Position numbers and translations under genes: made by a program. From JBCDIQ01 sp039024295 (lineage in GTDB: Bacteria; Bacteroidota; Bacteroidia; J057), in the NCBI GenBank assembly GCA_039024295.1, contig JBCDIQ010000302.1, positions 1-7,527 of the forward strand: a DNA stretch of 7,527 bases, written 5' to 3'. A model generated the notes under the pieces. The model was not told the DNA's origin. It did not search any database and saw only the letters and a program-made list of their open reading frames with translations. Positions 1-6,867 of the stretch are shown here, one piece after another. Numbering within the stretch: position 1 is the stretch's first letter; every line of letters starts with the position of its first letter.

Positions 1-59
1 CCATTTCCTCCATTTCCTCCATTTCCTCCATTTCCTCCATTTCCTCCATTTCCTCCATT
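1..59. repeat. 9-bp tandem repeat (CCATTTCCT), about 6.5 copies
   Basis: Six perfect head-to-tail copies of CCATTTCCT fill positions 1-54, and a partial copy (CCATT) ends at 59. The array probably starts before the window. One strand is pure pyrimidine except for the A of each unit. The unit is a multiple of three and has no stop in any frame, so it could be coding. On the minus strand the frames read Gly-Asn-Gly or Glu-Met-Glu triplets, and minus-strand ATGs lie at 58-56 and 68-66. No gene can be assigned because the array runs off the window. It ends 13 nt before the probable -7 element of miaB, so any -33 contact for that promoter would fall inside the repeat. Confidence 0.95.
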
Positions 60-72
60 GCCAACCATTCTG

Positions 73-80
73 TATCTTTG
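73..80 (+). promoter_or_regulatory. Probable Bacteroidota -7 promoter element for miaB
   Basis: TATCTTTG at 73-80 matches the TAnnTTTG consensus of the main Bacteroidota sigma factor. Transcription would start near 86-88, giving a leader of about 30 nt before the ATG at 119. The TTG at 58-60 is only 12 nt upstream, whereas the usual -33 TTG spacing is about 19-20, so no good -33 match is visible; the expected place lies inside the 9-bp repeat. The call rests on sequence match and position only. Confidence 0.55.
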
Positions 81-118
81 CGGTTTAATTGGCATTCACA
101 TCCAGCCAACTACACATC

Positions 119-1615
119 ATGCGGGATAAGATCACCAAAAAGACCTTTGTGCCGGGCAGTACCGGAGTTTTGGAGCGGACCATTGAGGAGTCGCAGCAGG
201 GAGTGGCCTATGAGGAGTCGGCAAGTGGCCAGCAGCCAGAAAAGCTTGCTTACATAGAAACCTATGGCTGCCAGATGAATTTTTCTGACACCGAGATCGT
301 GGCTTCTGTGCTGAGGGAGATGAACTATGGGTTCACTTCTAGTGAGCAAGAAGCGGATTTGATCTTTATCAATACGTGCAGCATCCGGGAAAACGCCGAA
401 TCCAAGGTCTGGAATCGGCTGCGCCACATCCGTAAGCGTAAATCAGAAAATCCCAGCCTCATGGTGGGAGTGCTGGGCTGCATGGCCGAACGCCTGCGCG
501 ATAAGCTCATTGAGCAGGAGCAACTTGTGGACATGGTCGTGGGGCCAGATGCCTACCGCACCCTTCCCACCCTCATTGAAGAGGTGGAAAGTGGCCAAAA
601 GGCGGTGAACGTCCTGCTTTCCCGTGAAGAGACTTATGCGGAAATTGCGCCTGTCCGCCTCAACTCCAATGGCGTAACAGCTTTTGTGACCATCATGCGG
701 GGATGTGACAACATGTGTACCTTTTGCGTGGTGCCTTTTACCCGTGGGCGGGAGCGCAGCCGCGATCCAGAATCCATCCTGAAAGAGGTACACGCACTGG
801 TTGACCAGGGATATAAAGAGGTGACGTTGCTGGGGCAGAATGTTGATTCCTATAAATGGTCTCCCGAAACAGAATTGAAGGGAAAGGCGCAGATTGAAAA
901 AGCCGAGCGAAAAGGAGCAGAAGTCGAAACGGTAAACTTTGCGGAATTATTGGACCGCGTAGCCCGAATCAGCCCCAAACTGCGGGTTCGCTTTTCGACT
1001 TCGCATCCCAAAGACATCACAGATGATGTGCTGCATACCATGGCACGTCATGAGAATATTTGCAATTACATACACCTGCCTTGTCAGAGTGGCAACAGCC
1101 GCATCCTGGAAATGATGAACCGGGGCTATACCCGCGAATGGTACATGGAAAAAGTGCGCCGGATTCGTGAAATTATTCCAGATTGTGCCATTTCTACTGA
1201 TATCATCACCGGGTTCTGCTCTGAAACGGAGGCGGATTTTGAGGATACCTACACCCTCACAGAGTGGGCACGGTTTAGCCATGCCTTCATGTTCATCTAC
1301 TCTGAGCGGCCCAATACCCGTGCGGCCAAGGCATTTGAAGATGATGTACCAGAGAAAGCTAAAAAAGCGCGCCTCTCGCGGGTGATTGAATTACAAAACC
1401 GCATATCACGGGAAGATAATTTCAAAGACATCGGCAAAACTTATAGGGTGCTGATTGAAAGCAACTCCAAAAGATCTGACCAAGACTGGTGCGGGCGCAA
1501 CGACCACAACAAAATGGTCGTGTTTCCCAAAAAAGGTGCATACGGTCCCGGCGATTATGTGAATGTCCGGATCAAAGAAGCCAGCAGTGCAACCCTGAAA
1601 GGAGAGATGGTGTAG
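119..1615 (+). CDS. miaB: tRNA-2-methylthio-N6-dimethylallyladenosine synthase MiaB
   Basis: This radical-SAM methylthiotransferase converts i6A37 to ms2i6A37 in tRNAs that read codons starting with U, using two [4Fe-4S] clusters. The 498-residue product has the expected order. The N-terminal MTTase domain carries the three auxiliary-cluster cysteines C51 (YGCQMN), C87 (NTCSIRENA) and C121 (LGCMAER). The radical-SAM core has CxxxCxxC at C196, C200 and C203 (RGCDNMCTFCVVPFTRGR), followed by LGQNVDSY, STSHPKD and HLPCQSGN blocks. A TRAM-like RNA-binding tail covers about residues 439-497. The VVPFTRGRERSR context marks it as MiaB rather than RimO or MtaB. A charged Lys/Glu-rich insert of about 24 residues (about 248-271) sits between NVDSYKW and NFAELL; E. 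coli MiaB (474 residues) is shorter. I chose the ATG at 119; an in-frame TTG at 89 would add ten residues but lies almost on the predicted transcription start. There is no clear Shine-Dalgarno sequence. Confidence 0.96.
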   Translation: MRDKITKKTFVPGSTGVLERTIEESQQGVAYEESASGQQPEKLAYIETYGCQMNFSDTEIVASVLREMNYGFTSSEQEADLIFINTCSIRENAESKVWNRLRHIRKRKSENPSLMVGVLGCMAERLRDKLIEQEQLVDMVVGPDAYRTLPTLIEEVESGQKAVNVLLSREETYAEIAPVRLNSNGVTAFVTIMRGCDNMCTFCVVPFTRGRERSRDPESILKEVHALVDQGYKEVTLLGQNVDSYKWSPETELKGKAQIEKAERKGAEVETVNFAELLDRVARISPKLRVRFSTSHPKDITDDVLHTMARHENICNYIHLPCQSGNSRILEMMNRGYTREWYMEKVRRIREIIPDCAISTDIITGFCSETEADFEDTYTLTEWARFSHAFMFIYSERPNTRAAKAFEDDVPEKAKKARLSRVIELQNRISREDNFKDIGKTYRVLIESNSKRSDQDWCGRNDHNKMVVFPKKGAYGPGDYVNVRIKEASSATLKGEMV

Positions 1616-1628
1616 TCCCTTTCTTTTT
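1597..1628 (+). terminator. Possible weak intrinsic terminator overlapping the miaB stop
   Basis: GAAAGG (1597-1602) can pair with CCTTTC (1618-1623) across a 15-nt loop that includes the miaB stop codon, and TTTTT follows at 1624-1628. The six-pair stem is short and half A-T, and an alternative pairing (CTGAAA 1595-1600 with TTTCAG 1626-1631) competes with it. It is the only terminator-like arrangement near the end of the gene. Confidence 0.3.
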
Positions 1629-1662
1629 CAGTGGGCAACATGAGCGATTACCTATGTGATTT

Positions 1663-1732
1663 ATGATCTTCCAGAGATCATCGCAAATATTCCTTTGGGA
1701 AATGTTCGATGATTTTCTCCGAGGAACATTCC
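1663..1732. repeat. Two short inverted repeats in the miaB to secreted-protein spacer
   Basis: ATGATCT (1663-1669) and AGATCAT (1675-1681) form a perfect 7-bp stem with a 5-nt loop. A second pair, AATGTTC (1701-1707) and GAACATT (1724-1730), has a 16-nt loop and extends to GGA/TCC if one A is bulged. Neither is followed by a T-run, so they do not look like intrinsic terminators. The rest of the 1616-1795 spacer shows no convincing promoter match or small gene. These may be operators, mRNA leader structures or chance. Confidence 0.4.
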
Positions 1733-1795
1733 TGACGGAAGCGGAAAAATTGGATGATACATACTTCTCCAACTCCGTTTTGTATGTAATTGAAA

Positions 1796-3649
1796 ATGAA
1801 TCGATTACCCCTCATACTCTTTCCATTATTCCTGGTACCTTCATTCGTGTTCAGTCAGGCTTGCCAGGGCAATCTCGGTGACAACATCTTCTTTCAGGGA
1901 GACTTTGGAGCTGGAATTGCGAATGTGCTACCAAATGATCCTGGAATTGCTCCAGGGTATATTTATACCAATAGCCCTCCCCCATTTGATGGCTTCTATA
2001 CCATTACCAATTCAATTGGCGTATGGAATGAAACCTTAGGATGGCTTGAGATTGGTGACAACAGCATTTCTGCCATTGGTTACATGATGGTGGTCAATGC
2101 AAGCCTTGAACCCGGGCTGTTTTATGAACAGCAGGTATCCGGCCTTTGTGAAAACACCCAGTATACTTTCAGTGCCGACATCATCAATGTGCAGCCCAGG
2201 GGCATGAACTTTATCCTGCCCAATGTTTCTTTCCTGCTTGACGGAAATGTGGTGCTGAATACAGGTGATATCCCAGAAAATGAGGAATGGATTACCTACA
2301 GCTTTACATTTCCAACGGCTCCTGGCCAGACCTCACTGACCCTTGCCCTGCAGAATAACGCACCTGGAGGATTCGGCAATGACTTAGCCTTAGACAACAT
2401 TTCCTTCCGCCCTTGTGGTCCGGCGGCAGTTATTCTTCCTGGTGAAATCAACCTCGTGTGTGAAGATCAACCCCCTTTGGAACTAACTGGTAGCATTGTA
2501 GGTTCCCAGTATGATACCCCTGCCTACCAATGGCAACAAAGTACGGATCGCGGTAACACCTGGACAGATATTCCGGGTGCCACAAGCCCCAATTTTACAC
2601 CCCCTACCCTACCGCCCGGAGACTATTATTACCGGTTTTTATTGGCCAATGATCCCGATAATTTGTCCAATTTCAGGTGCCGTGTAAATTCAAACGAAGT
2701 TATCCTCCGGGTTATCCCCAAATTTGTCACCTTTCAGGATACCCTATGTGAGGGGTTGGCCTATCCCTTCGGGAATCAATCGCTAACCAGTTCAGGCAGC
2801 TATGAGGAGACCTTTCAGAATTCCCTTGGGTGCGATAGCATTGTGACACTGGAATTGACACTTATATCTAATAACCAACTTACAGCTGCTTTTCAGGGTT
2901 TGCCTCCCTCGTGTGAGGGCTCTGCTGATGGTAGCATTGTGCTGGATACCTTCAGTGGAGGAACCCCTCCTTTTATCTTTTTCCTCGACGGGGACATCTT
3001 GGAATCTTTGTCTCTCATCGACAACCTGACAAGTGGTACGTATTCAATTGGGGTAACTGATCGATTTGGTTGCCAGTTCGATACAGTCATTTCACTTCAG
3101 GAACCGCCACCGCTAGAGGTGGAATTGGGGCAGGATCAATCCGTTGAACTGGGAGAGACCGTAGAACTCTTCCCCCTCACTGGCGGCCCCATAGATCAGT
3201 TCCTATGGCAACCAGATGGATTGGTGGCCTGTGAACCCAACTGCATTTCCGCGAGCCTGATTCCTCCCCGTGACATGGTATTGTCCCTCACCGTGCAGAA
3301 CGATGCTGGATGTGAAAGAAGTGATTCGATATTTATTGAAGTTGAACCACGGTACAGGGTATTTTTTCCAAATGGATTTACCCCAAATGGAGACCGCAAG
3401 AACGACTTTTTTACCGTAATCGGGGATGTACCGGCGGCATCGCAAGTAGAAGCCCTGAGCATTTACAATCGCTGGGGAAGATTGATCTGGGAAAATCAGA
3501 ATTTTCCCTTAAATGTTGAAACTGCTGGTTGGGGAGGAACGGTTGATGGTGATCCTGCGCCAGAGGGGGTGTATGTATGGGTGGCACGAATCCGCTTTCT
3601 AGACGATCAGGTAGATACGTTTACCGGCTCCTTGGTACTATTTCGATAA
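1796..3649 (+). CDS. Secreted multidomain surface protein with type B T9SS C-terminal sorting domain
   Basis: The 617-residue product begins with a Sec signal peptide (residues 1-20, hydrophobic LPLILFPLFLVPSFVFS, cleavage probably before Q21). A beta-rich, carbohydrate-binding-like domain (about 24-207) follows, containing YTFSADI and a late LALDNISF block. Next come an Ig-like module (about 214-308, with YQWQQSTDRGNTWTDI), a Cys-containing DTLCEG...GCDSIVTLEL segment (about 315-357), a SprB-like repeat (about 362-437: GSADGSIVL, GGTPPFIFFLDG, YSIGVTDRFGC) and a PKD-like module (about 445-518). The last 95 residues start FFPNGFTPNGDRKNDFF, contain YNRWGRLIWEN and end GSLVLFR. They are the gliding-motility-associated C-terminal domain (CHU_C/TIGR04131 type) that targets cargo to the type IX secretion system. 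The protein is therefore expected at the cell surface or outside. No catalytic domain is recognised, and an adhesin or matrix role is inference. I chose the ATG at 1796, which starts the signal peptide cleanly; a TTG at 1790 adds two residues. No T9SS machinery genes are in the window. Confidence 0.88.
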   Translation: MNRLPLILFPLFLVPSFVFSQACQGNLGDNIFFQGDFGAGIANVLPNDPGIAPGYIYTNSPPPFDGFYTITNSIGVWNETLGWLEIGDNSISAIGYMMVVNASLEPGLFYEQQVSGLCENTQYTFSADIINVQPRGMNFILPNVSFLLDGNVVLNTGDIPENEEWITYSFTFPTAPGQTSLTLALQNNAPGGFGNDLALDNISFRPCGPAAVILPGEINLVCEDQPPLELTGSIVGSQYDTPAYQWQQSTDRGNTWTDIPGATSPNFTPPTLPPGDYYYRFLLANDPDNLSNFRCRVNSNEVILRVIPKFVTFQDTLCEGLAYPFGNQSLTSSGSYEETFQNSLGCDSIVTLELTLISNNQLTAAFQGLPPSCEGSADGSIVLDTFSGGTPPFIFFLDGDILESLSLIDNLTSGTYSIGVTDRFGCQFDTVISLQEPPPLEVELGQDQSVELGETVELFPLTGGPIDQFLWQPDGLVACEPNCISASLIPPRDMVLSLTVQNDAGCERSDSIFIEVEPRYRVFFPNGFTPNGDRKNDFFTVIGDVPAASQVEALSIYNRWGRLIWENQNFPLNVETAGWGGTVDGDPAPEGVYVWVARIRFLDDQVDTFTGSLVLFR

Positions 3650-3683
3650 AAATTTCCAGCAGTTTTAGCAGCATAAGCCAAAA

Positions 3684-3716
3684 CACGCCCCCATTTAGAT
3701 GGGAAGCGTGCTTTTT
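3684..3716 (+). terminator. Intrinsic terminator, probably shared by two convergent genes
   Basis: CACGC (3684-3688) pairs with GCGTG (3706-3710), and CCCAT (3690-3694) with ATGGG (3699-3703). The loop is TTAG and there is a small internal bulge (C against AA). TTTTT follows at 3712-3716. On the other strand the stem is followed by TTTT (the complement of AAAA at 3680-3683). It lies 35 nt past the stop of the secreted-protein gene and about 30 nt past the stop of the convergent MORN gene, so it can serve both, more strongly on the plus strand. Confidence 0.8.
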
Positions 3717-3748
3717 ATCAACTAACTAAGTGTTATACAGATTTCAGG

Positions 3749-4747
3749 TTAATTTCCTTCAACCAGGCGGCCATTCATGAACCGACCGCTTCGTTCGGTT
3801 CCATCTGAGGAGATGAGGGTTCCTTTTCCATGTGCTTTCCCACCAATAAACTCCCCCTCATACACGCTTCCATTGCTGTAACTGTAGGATCCCGAACCAT
3901 GTCTTTTGTCCATGTTCCAATCGCCATCGTAGGAGCTGCCATTGGTATAGACATATCGGCCTTTCCCGTGTTTTTTGCCATTAAAAAATGAACCTTCGTA
4001 GGTGTCTCCGTTGGCCATCATGAGTTTTCCCATTCCGTGGTACTTACCGTTTTTAAAATGACCTTTGTAGGTGGTGCCCATGGGAGTAACCAGGGTTCCA
4101 GTTCCATGGATTTTTCCATCTAACCATTCCCCCTCGTACACCATGCCAGAAGCAAATTCCATTTTACCTGATCCGGATTTGCGACCGCTATCCCATTCTC
4201 CAATGTAAACATCCCCTCTAGCGTTCTCCAAACGTCCTTTTCCATGCCGTTTGTTGTTCACAAAGTCCCCTTCATACTTGTCTCCATTCGGATAGTAATA
4301 AATAGCGGTTCCATCCACTTTTCCATCGGTCCAGATACCGCTTATTTCTGTGCCATTCGGATAGCTCCAAACTCCACGGCCATTTTGAATGTCATTGGCC
4401 CATTCTCCTTTGTAGGTACTTCCATTTCCAAAGGTATATACCCCAAAGCCATGCATTTTATTATGCTGAAACTCCCCCTCATAGCGGTCCTCGTTGTTAT
4501 AGGTGTAAATTCCATTCCCATGCATCTCATCTTTTGACCAGTTGCCTTCATACACATCGCCGTTTCTTAGGGTGTATACACCATATCCATCGCGCTTTTC
4601 ATTCTTCCAGTCTCCCTCATACACATCCCCATTGGGGTAATCATATACCCCCTTTCCGTTTTCACAGTCGCCCTTTACACATTGGGCGAAAGTTAGGTGA
4701 CCGACAAATAATATCCAGGGAAATACAAGTGCGTAACATTTTACCAT
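3749..4747 (-). CDS. Exported MORN-repeat protein (13 repeats)
   Basis: The 332-residue product has an N-terminal hydrophobic signal sequence (residues 1 to about 22, ending LTFAQ) and then a short CVKGDCENGKG segment. The rest is MORN repeats of the form YEGxWxxGKxHGxGxYxYxNGxx. The repeat-start residues fall at 43, 66, 89, 112, 135, 158, 181, 204, 227, 250, 273, 296 and 319, exactly 23 apart with no insertion or deletion. The fifth (ISGIW) and the last (RSGRF) have lost the leading Tyr and are the most divergent. The cysteine after the signal does not fit a lipobox, so a periplasmic or outer-surface soluble protein is more likely than a lipoprotein. MORN repeats form an elongated beta-hairpin solenoid, and a scaffold or envelope-binding role is inference. 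No enzyme domain is attached. I chose the ATG at 4747; an in-frame TTG at 4753 adds two residues. The gene is divergent from the TetR-like gene and convergent with the secreted-protein gene. Confidence 0.9.
   Translation of the reverse strand: MVKCYALVFPWILFVGHLTFAQCVKGDCENGKGVYDYPNGDVYEGDWKNEKRDGYGVYTLRNGDVYEGNWSKDEMHGNGIYTYNNEDRYEGEFQHNKMHGFGVYTFGNGSTYKGEWANDIQNGRGVWSYPNGTEISGIWTDGKVDGTAIYYYPNGDKYEGDFVNNKRHGKGRLENARGDVYIGEWDSGRKSGSGKMEFASGMVYEGEWLDGKIHGTGTLVTPMGTTYKGHFKNGKYHGMGKLMMANGDTYEGSFFNGKKHGKGRYVYTNGSSYDGDWNMDKRHGSGSYSYSNGSVYEGEFIGGKAHGKGTLISSDGTERSGRFMNGRLVEGN
3752..4621 (-). repeat. 69-bp coding repeat array (MORN units)
   Basis: Thirteen units of 69 bp (12 full and one shortened at the C-terminus) run without a break from 4621 down to 3752, matching the 23-residue MORN period. 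Units share GG-rich cores coding for EG and NGK/HGxG but differ at many third-codon positions. The duplication therefore looks old, and recent slippage is not evident. Confidence 0.88.
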
Positions 4748-4771
4748 AGGCAAGAAGGATAATTAGTTTTA

Positions 4772-4810
4772 AATTATCGTTTTATTTTCAATTTTAAAAT
4801 TACGATTATT
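4772..4810. promoter_or_regulatory. Inverted repeat in the divergent promoter region; candidate operator
   Basis: AATTATCGT (4772-4780) and ACGATTATT (4802-4810) are inverted copies matching at 8 of 9 positions, with a 21-bp spacer. The spacer holds a perfect 10-bp palindrome, ATTTTAAAAT (4791-4800). It lies in the 168-bp gap between the divergent MORN and TetR-like genes, closer to the MORN start, where a TetR-family protein could bind. The gap is strongly AT-rich on the MORN side. Toward the TetR-like gene, CCCTC/GAGGG (4840-4844 and 4852-4856) forms a short stem, and TATTTTG (4877-4883) resembles a -7 element one base too short. No promoter fits the consensus well. Confidence 0.35.
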
Positions 4811-4915
4811 CGCTATTTTTTTAAAGCAAACTAGCCTTACCCTCTTACATGGAGGGATTGGAAAAAAGGGGCAAGATATTTTGAACCCTGTCCCTCTTGG
4901 AATCGTTAGGATGAT

Positions 4916-5542
4916 ATGGAATCGAAACAGGAGCTCATAGACGCGTACAAAACTTACCTCGTGACCCAAAAGCGTCGCCCCATATCTATCCGCACCTTCA
5001 TTGAAGGCGGGGATGTCACTGAAGCAACATTTCGGACCTACTATAAATCGTTGAACCAGTTAGAAAATGAGCTCATTGCCCAACCTTTTGTTCGAAGCCT
5101 TCAGGCGATGAGTGAGAGTCCTGACTTCGAGGCATATGGGACCTATGAAAGCCTTCAGGCAGTGTTCTTTACCTGGATACAGGAGCTTGAAACGATCCGA
5201 GAAGAAGTGAAACTCATTGAAAAGGCGGCTTTCCCTTCGATTACCACTCCTTATTACCAGCGGAAAACAGAACAGCTGTTTACCGGTTTTATACAAGCAA
5301 TCCTCAAAGAGGGCATGGACCGAGGCGAAGTAGCCAGCAGGCCGTTTATCAGCGAAAAATATGCTGAAGCCCTGTGGCTGGAAGCTCGCGTGTTGTTTGG
5401 ATTTTGGCTAAACGATAACAGTGCTAACCGAGAGCAAACAGACGCCGCAGTGGATAAGGCTGTTGGGTTTGCCTATGACCTGATTCGGCCCAATGCCCTG
5501 GATTCAGGAGTTGATTTTGTGAAATTTTTGCTGAAAAAATAA
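4916..5542 (+). CDS. TetR-family-like transcriptional regulator
   Basis: The 208-residue product has the size and helical make-up of a TetR regulator. An N-terminal helix-turn-helix covers about residues 5-55. The segment ISIRTFIEGGDVTEATFRTY is followed by YKSLNQLENELI, which corresponds to the TetR recognition helix and the Y-x-x-F-x-S-K-E-x-L block in degenerate form. An all-helical ligand/dimerisation region (about 60-205) follows. The usual AGVSxGTLYxYF wording is not kept, so the family call is by architecture. The ATG is preceded by TTAGGAT at a suitable distance, one of the few Shine-Dalgarno-like sites here. The gene ends 2 nt before the ABC1-kinase gene, so the pair is almost surely one transcript with coupled translation. 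Autoregulation and control of the kinase gene is inference. An 8-bp direct repeat TGGAATCG (4898-4905 and 4917-4924) spans the start codon. Confidence 0.75.
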   Translation: MESKQELIDAYKTYLVTQKRRPISIRTFIEGGDVTEATFRTYYKSLNQLENELIAQPFVRSLQAMSESPDFEAYGTYESLQAVFFTWIQELETIREEVKLIEKAAFPSITTPYYQRKTEQLFTGFIQAILKEGMDRGEVASRPFISEKYAEALWLEARVLFGFWLNDNSANREQTDAAVDKAVGFAYDLIRPNALDSGVDFVKFLLKK

Positions 5543-5544
5543 GC

Positions 5545-6861
5545 ATGGAGAATAAAGAAACGCCTCAGATACCTACCTCGAAAATCAAACGTGCTTCCCG
5601 ATTTGTGAAAACCGGCTTCAAAGTGGGCGGTAATTATGTAAAGCATTACTCCAAAAAACTATTGGAGCCTGAATTGGAGCGGGAAACCCTGGATCAGGCC
5701 AATGCAGAAGATATCTACGACACATTAAGCGAACTTAAAGGCAGTGCCCTAAAGGTAGCTCAGATGCTGAGCATGGACAAAGGTGCATTGCCTGCGGCCT
5801 TTGCCGAGAAATTTGCGGAGGCCCAGCATAAAGCCCCGGCCATGTCCGGCCCTTTGGTGAACCAAACCTTCCGGAAGTACCTGGGCAAGGCACCTCATGA
5901 GCTATACGACGAATTTGAGGCCCAAGCTACCCATGCCGCTTCCATTGGACAGGTGCATAAAGCCTATAAGGATGGTCAGCCCCTTGCGGTCAAGATTCAA
6001 TATCCCGGGGTAAAAGAAAGTGTGGTTTCAGACTTGAACATTGTTCGGCCATTTGCCCGCCGGTTATTGGGGTTCAAGGACCAGGACATTGAGTTGTACT
6101 TCCAAGAGGTAAAAGAGCGATTAATCGAAGAAACAGACTACGAACTCGAACTTAAACGAGGTTCCTGGATCGGGGGGCAGTGCAGTCAACTGGAAAACCT
6201 GTATTTCCCTACCTACTTCCCCGAATTGAGCGGTGCAAAGGTGATCAGCATGAGCTGGATGGAAGGCCTGCACCTGGATGATTTCATGGCCACCAATCCT
6301 AGCCAGGAAGTCCTCAATAAAATTGGCCAGGCCCTGTGGGACTTCTACAATTTTCAGGTACATGAACTCAAGGTAATGCACGCAGATGCCCACCCGGGCA
6401 ATTACCTCTTCCTGCCAGAAGGTGAAGTCGTGGTACTCGACTTTGGCTGTGTGAAGGAAATCCCGGAAGATTTTTATGATTTCTACCTGGGCATGATCCA
6501 GCCCGGCGTGGTGGATGATGAAGAACGATTCACGGAACTGTGCTACCAGGCTGAAATTATCTTTGAATCTGACTCCGAAGCTGACAAAGAGATGTACAAA
6601 GAGATTCTCCGTTCGGCCCTGGACTTGCTCTGTAAGCCCTTCCATGCAGAGACTTTTGATTTTGGCGATAAAGCCTATTTCGATGGCATCTACGAATACG
6701 GAGAGGAAATGGCCAAAAAACCAGAATTGCGTCAGTCCAAGGTACCCCGTGGTTCGAAGGATGCGATTTACCTGAACCGCACCTATTTTGGGCTGTATTC
6801 TATTTTGCATGAGCTGAAGGCGGAAGTTCAGACGAGGCGGTTTATGCCGATATTGGGGTGA
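5545..6861 (+). CDS. ABC1/AarF/UbiB-family atypical kinase
   Basis: The 438-residue product carries the marks of the UbiB/COQ8 protein-kinase-like family. These are the N-terminal KxGQ-type segment GSALKVAQMLS (K70-Q73), the Ala-rich nucleotide loop HAASIGQVHKA (130-140), the ATP-site lysine K150 in LAVKIQ, the ExD motif E196/D198 in EETDYE, the catalytic loop HADAHPGN (279-286) and the metal-binding DFG at 299-301. The family acts as an ATPase or kinase-like helper in isoprenoid-quinone metabolism and lipid homeostasis. The KxGQ glycine is alanine here (KVAQ), while GSALK and QMLS closely resemble the COQ8 form. The protein is shorter than E. coli UbiB (546 residues) and lacks hydrophobic C-terminal helices, so it is probably soluble or peripheral. 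It follows the TetR-like gene by 2 nt and has no Shine-Dalgarno sequence of its own. The substrate is unknown. Most Bacteroidota make menaquinone rather than ubiquinone, so I give no ubiB symbol. Confidence 0.9.
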   Translation: MENKETPQIPTSKIKRASRFVKTGFKVGGNYVKHYSKKLLEPELERETLDQANAEDIYDTLSELKGSALKVAQMLSMDKGALPAAFAEKFAEAQHKAPAMSGPLVNQTFRKYLGKAPHELYDEFEAQATHAASIGQVHKAYKDGQPLAVKIQYPGVKESVVSDLNIVRPFARRLLGFKDQDIELYFQEVKERLIEETDYELELKRGSWIGGQCSQLENLYFPTYFPELSGAKVISMSWMEGLHLDDFMATNPSQEVLNKIGQALWDFYNFQVHELKVMHADAHPGNYLFLPEGEVVVLDFGCVKEIPEDFYDFYLGMIQPGVVDDEERFTELCYQAEIIFESDSEADKEMYKEILRSALDLLCKPFHAETFDFGDKAYFDGIYEYGEEMAKKPELRQSKVPRGSKDAIYLNRTYFGLYSILHELKAEVQTRRFMPILG

Positions 6862-6867
6862 GGGGAA

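Noticed and set aside
1..59. CRISPR array
   Set aside because: The repeats are 9 bp and contiguous without spacers, so this is a simple tandem repeat.
89..91. TTG as the start of miaB
   Set aside because: It lies within a few bases of the transcription start predicted from the -7 element, and the ten extra residues are not family-like; the ATG at 119 is preferred.
1663..1881. Plus-strand open frame of 72 codons between miaB and the secreted-protein gene
   Set aside because: It begins inside an inverted repeat, overlaps the signal-peptide coding region in another frame, and resembles no known protein.
4244..4537. Open frames on both strands within the MORN gene (for example 4244-4537 plus and 4342-4557 minus)
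   Set aside because: The 69-bp repeats keep alternative frames open; these are by-products of the repeat array.
6121..6810. Long open frame of 229 codons on the minus strand inside the kinase gene
   Set aside because: It is antisense to a gene with all ABC1-kinase motifs, has no recognisable domain, and its reading frame is explained by the codon use of the real gene.
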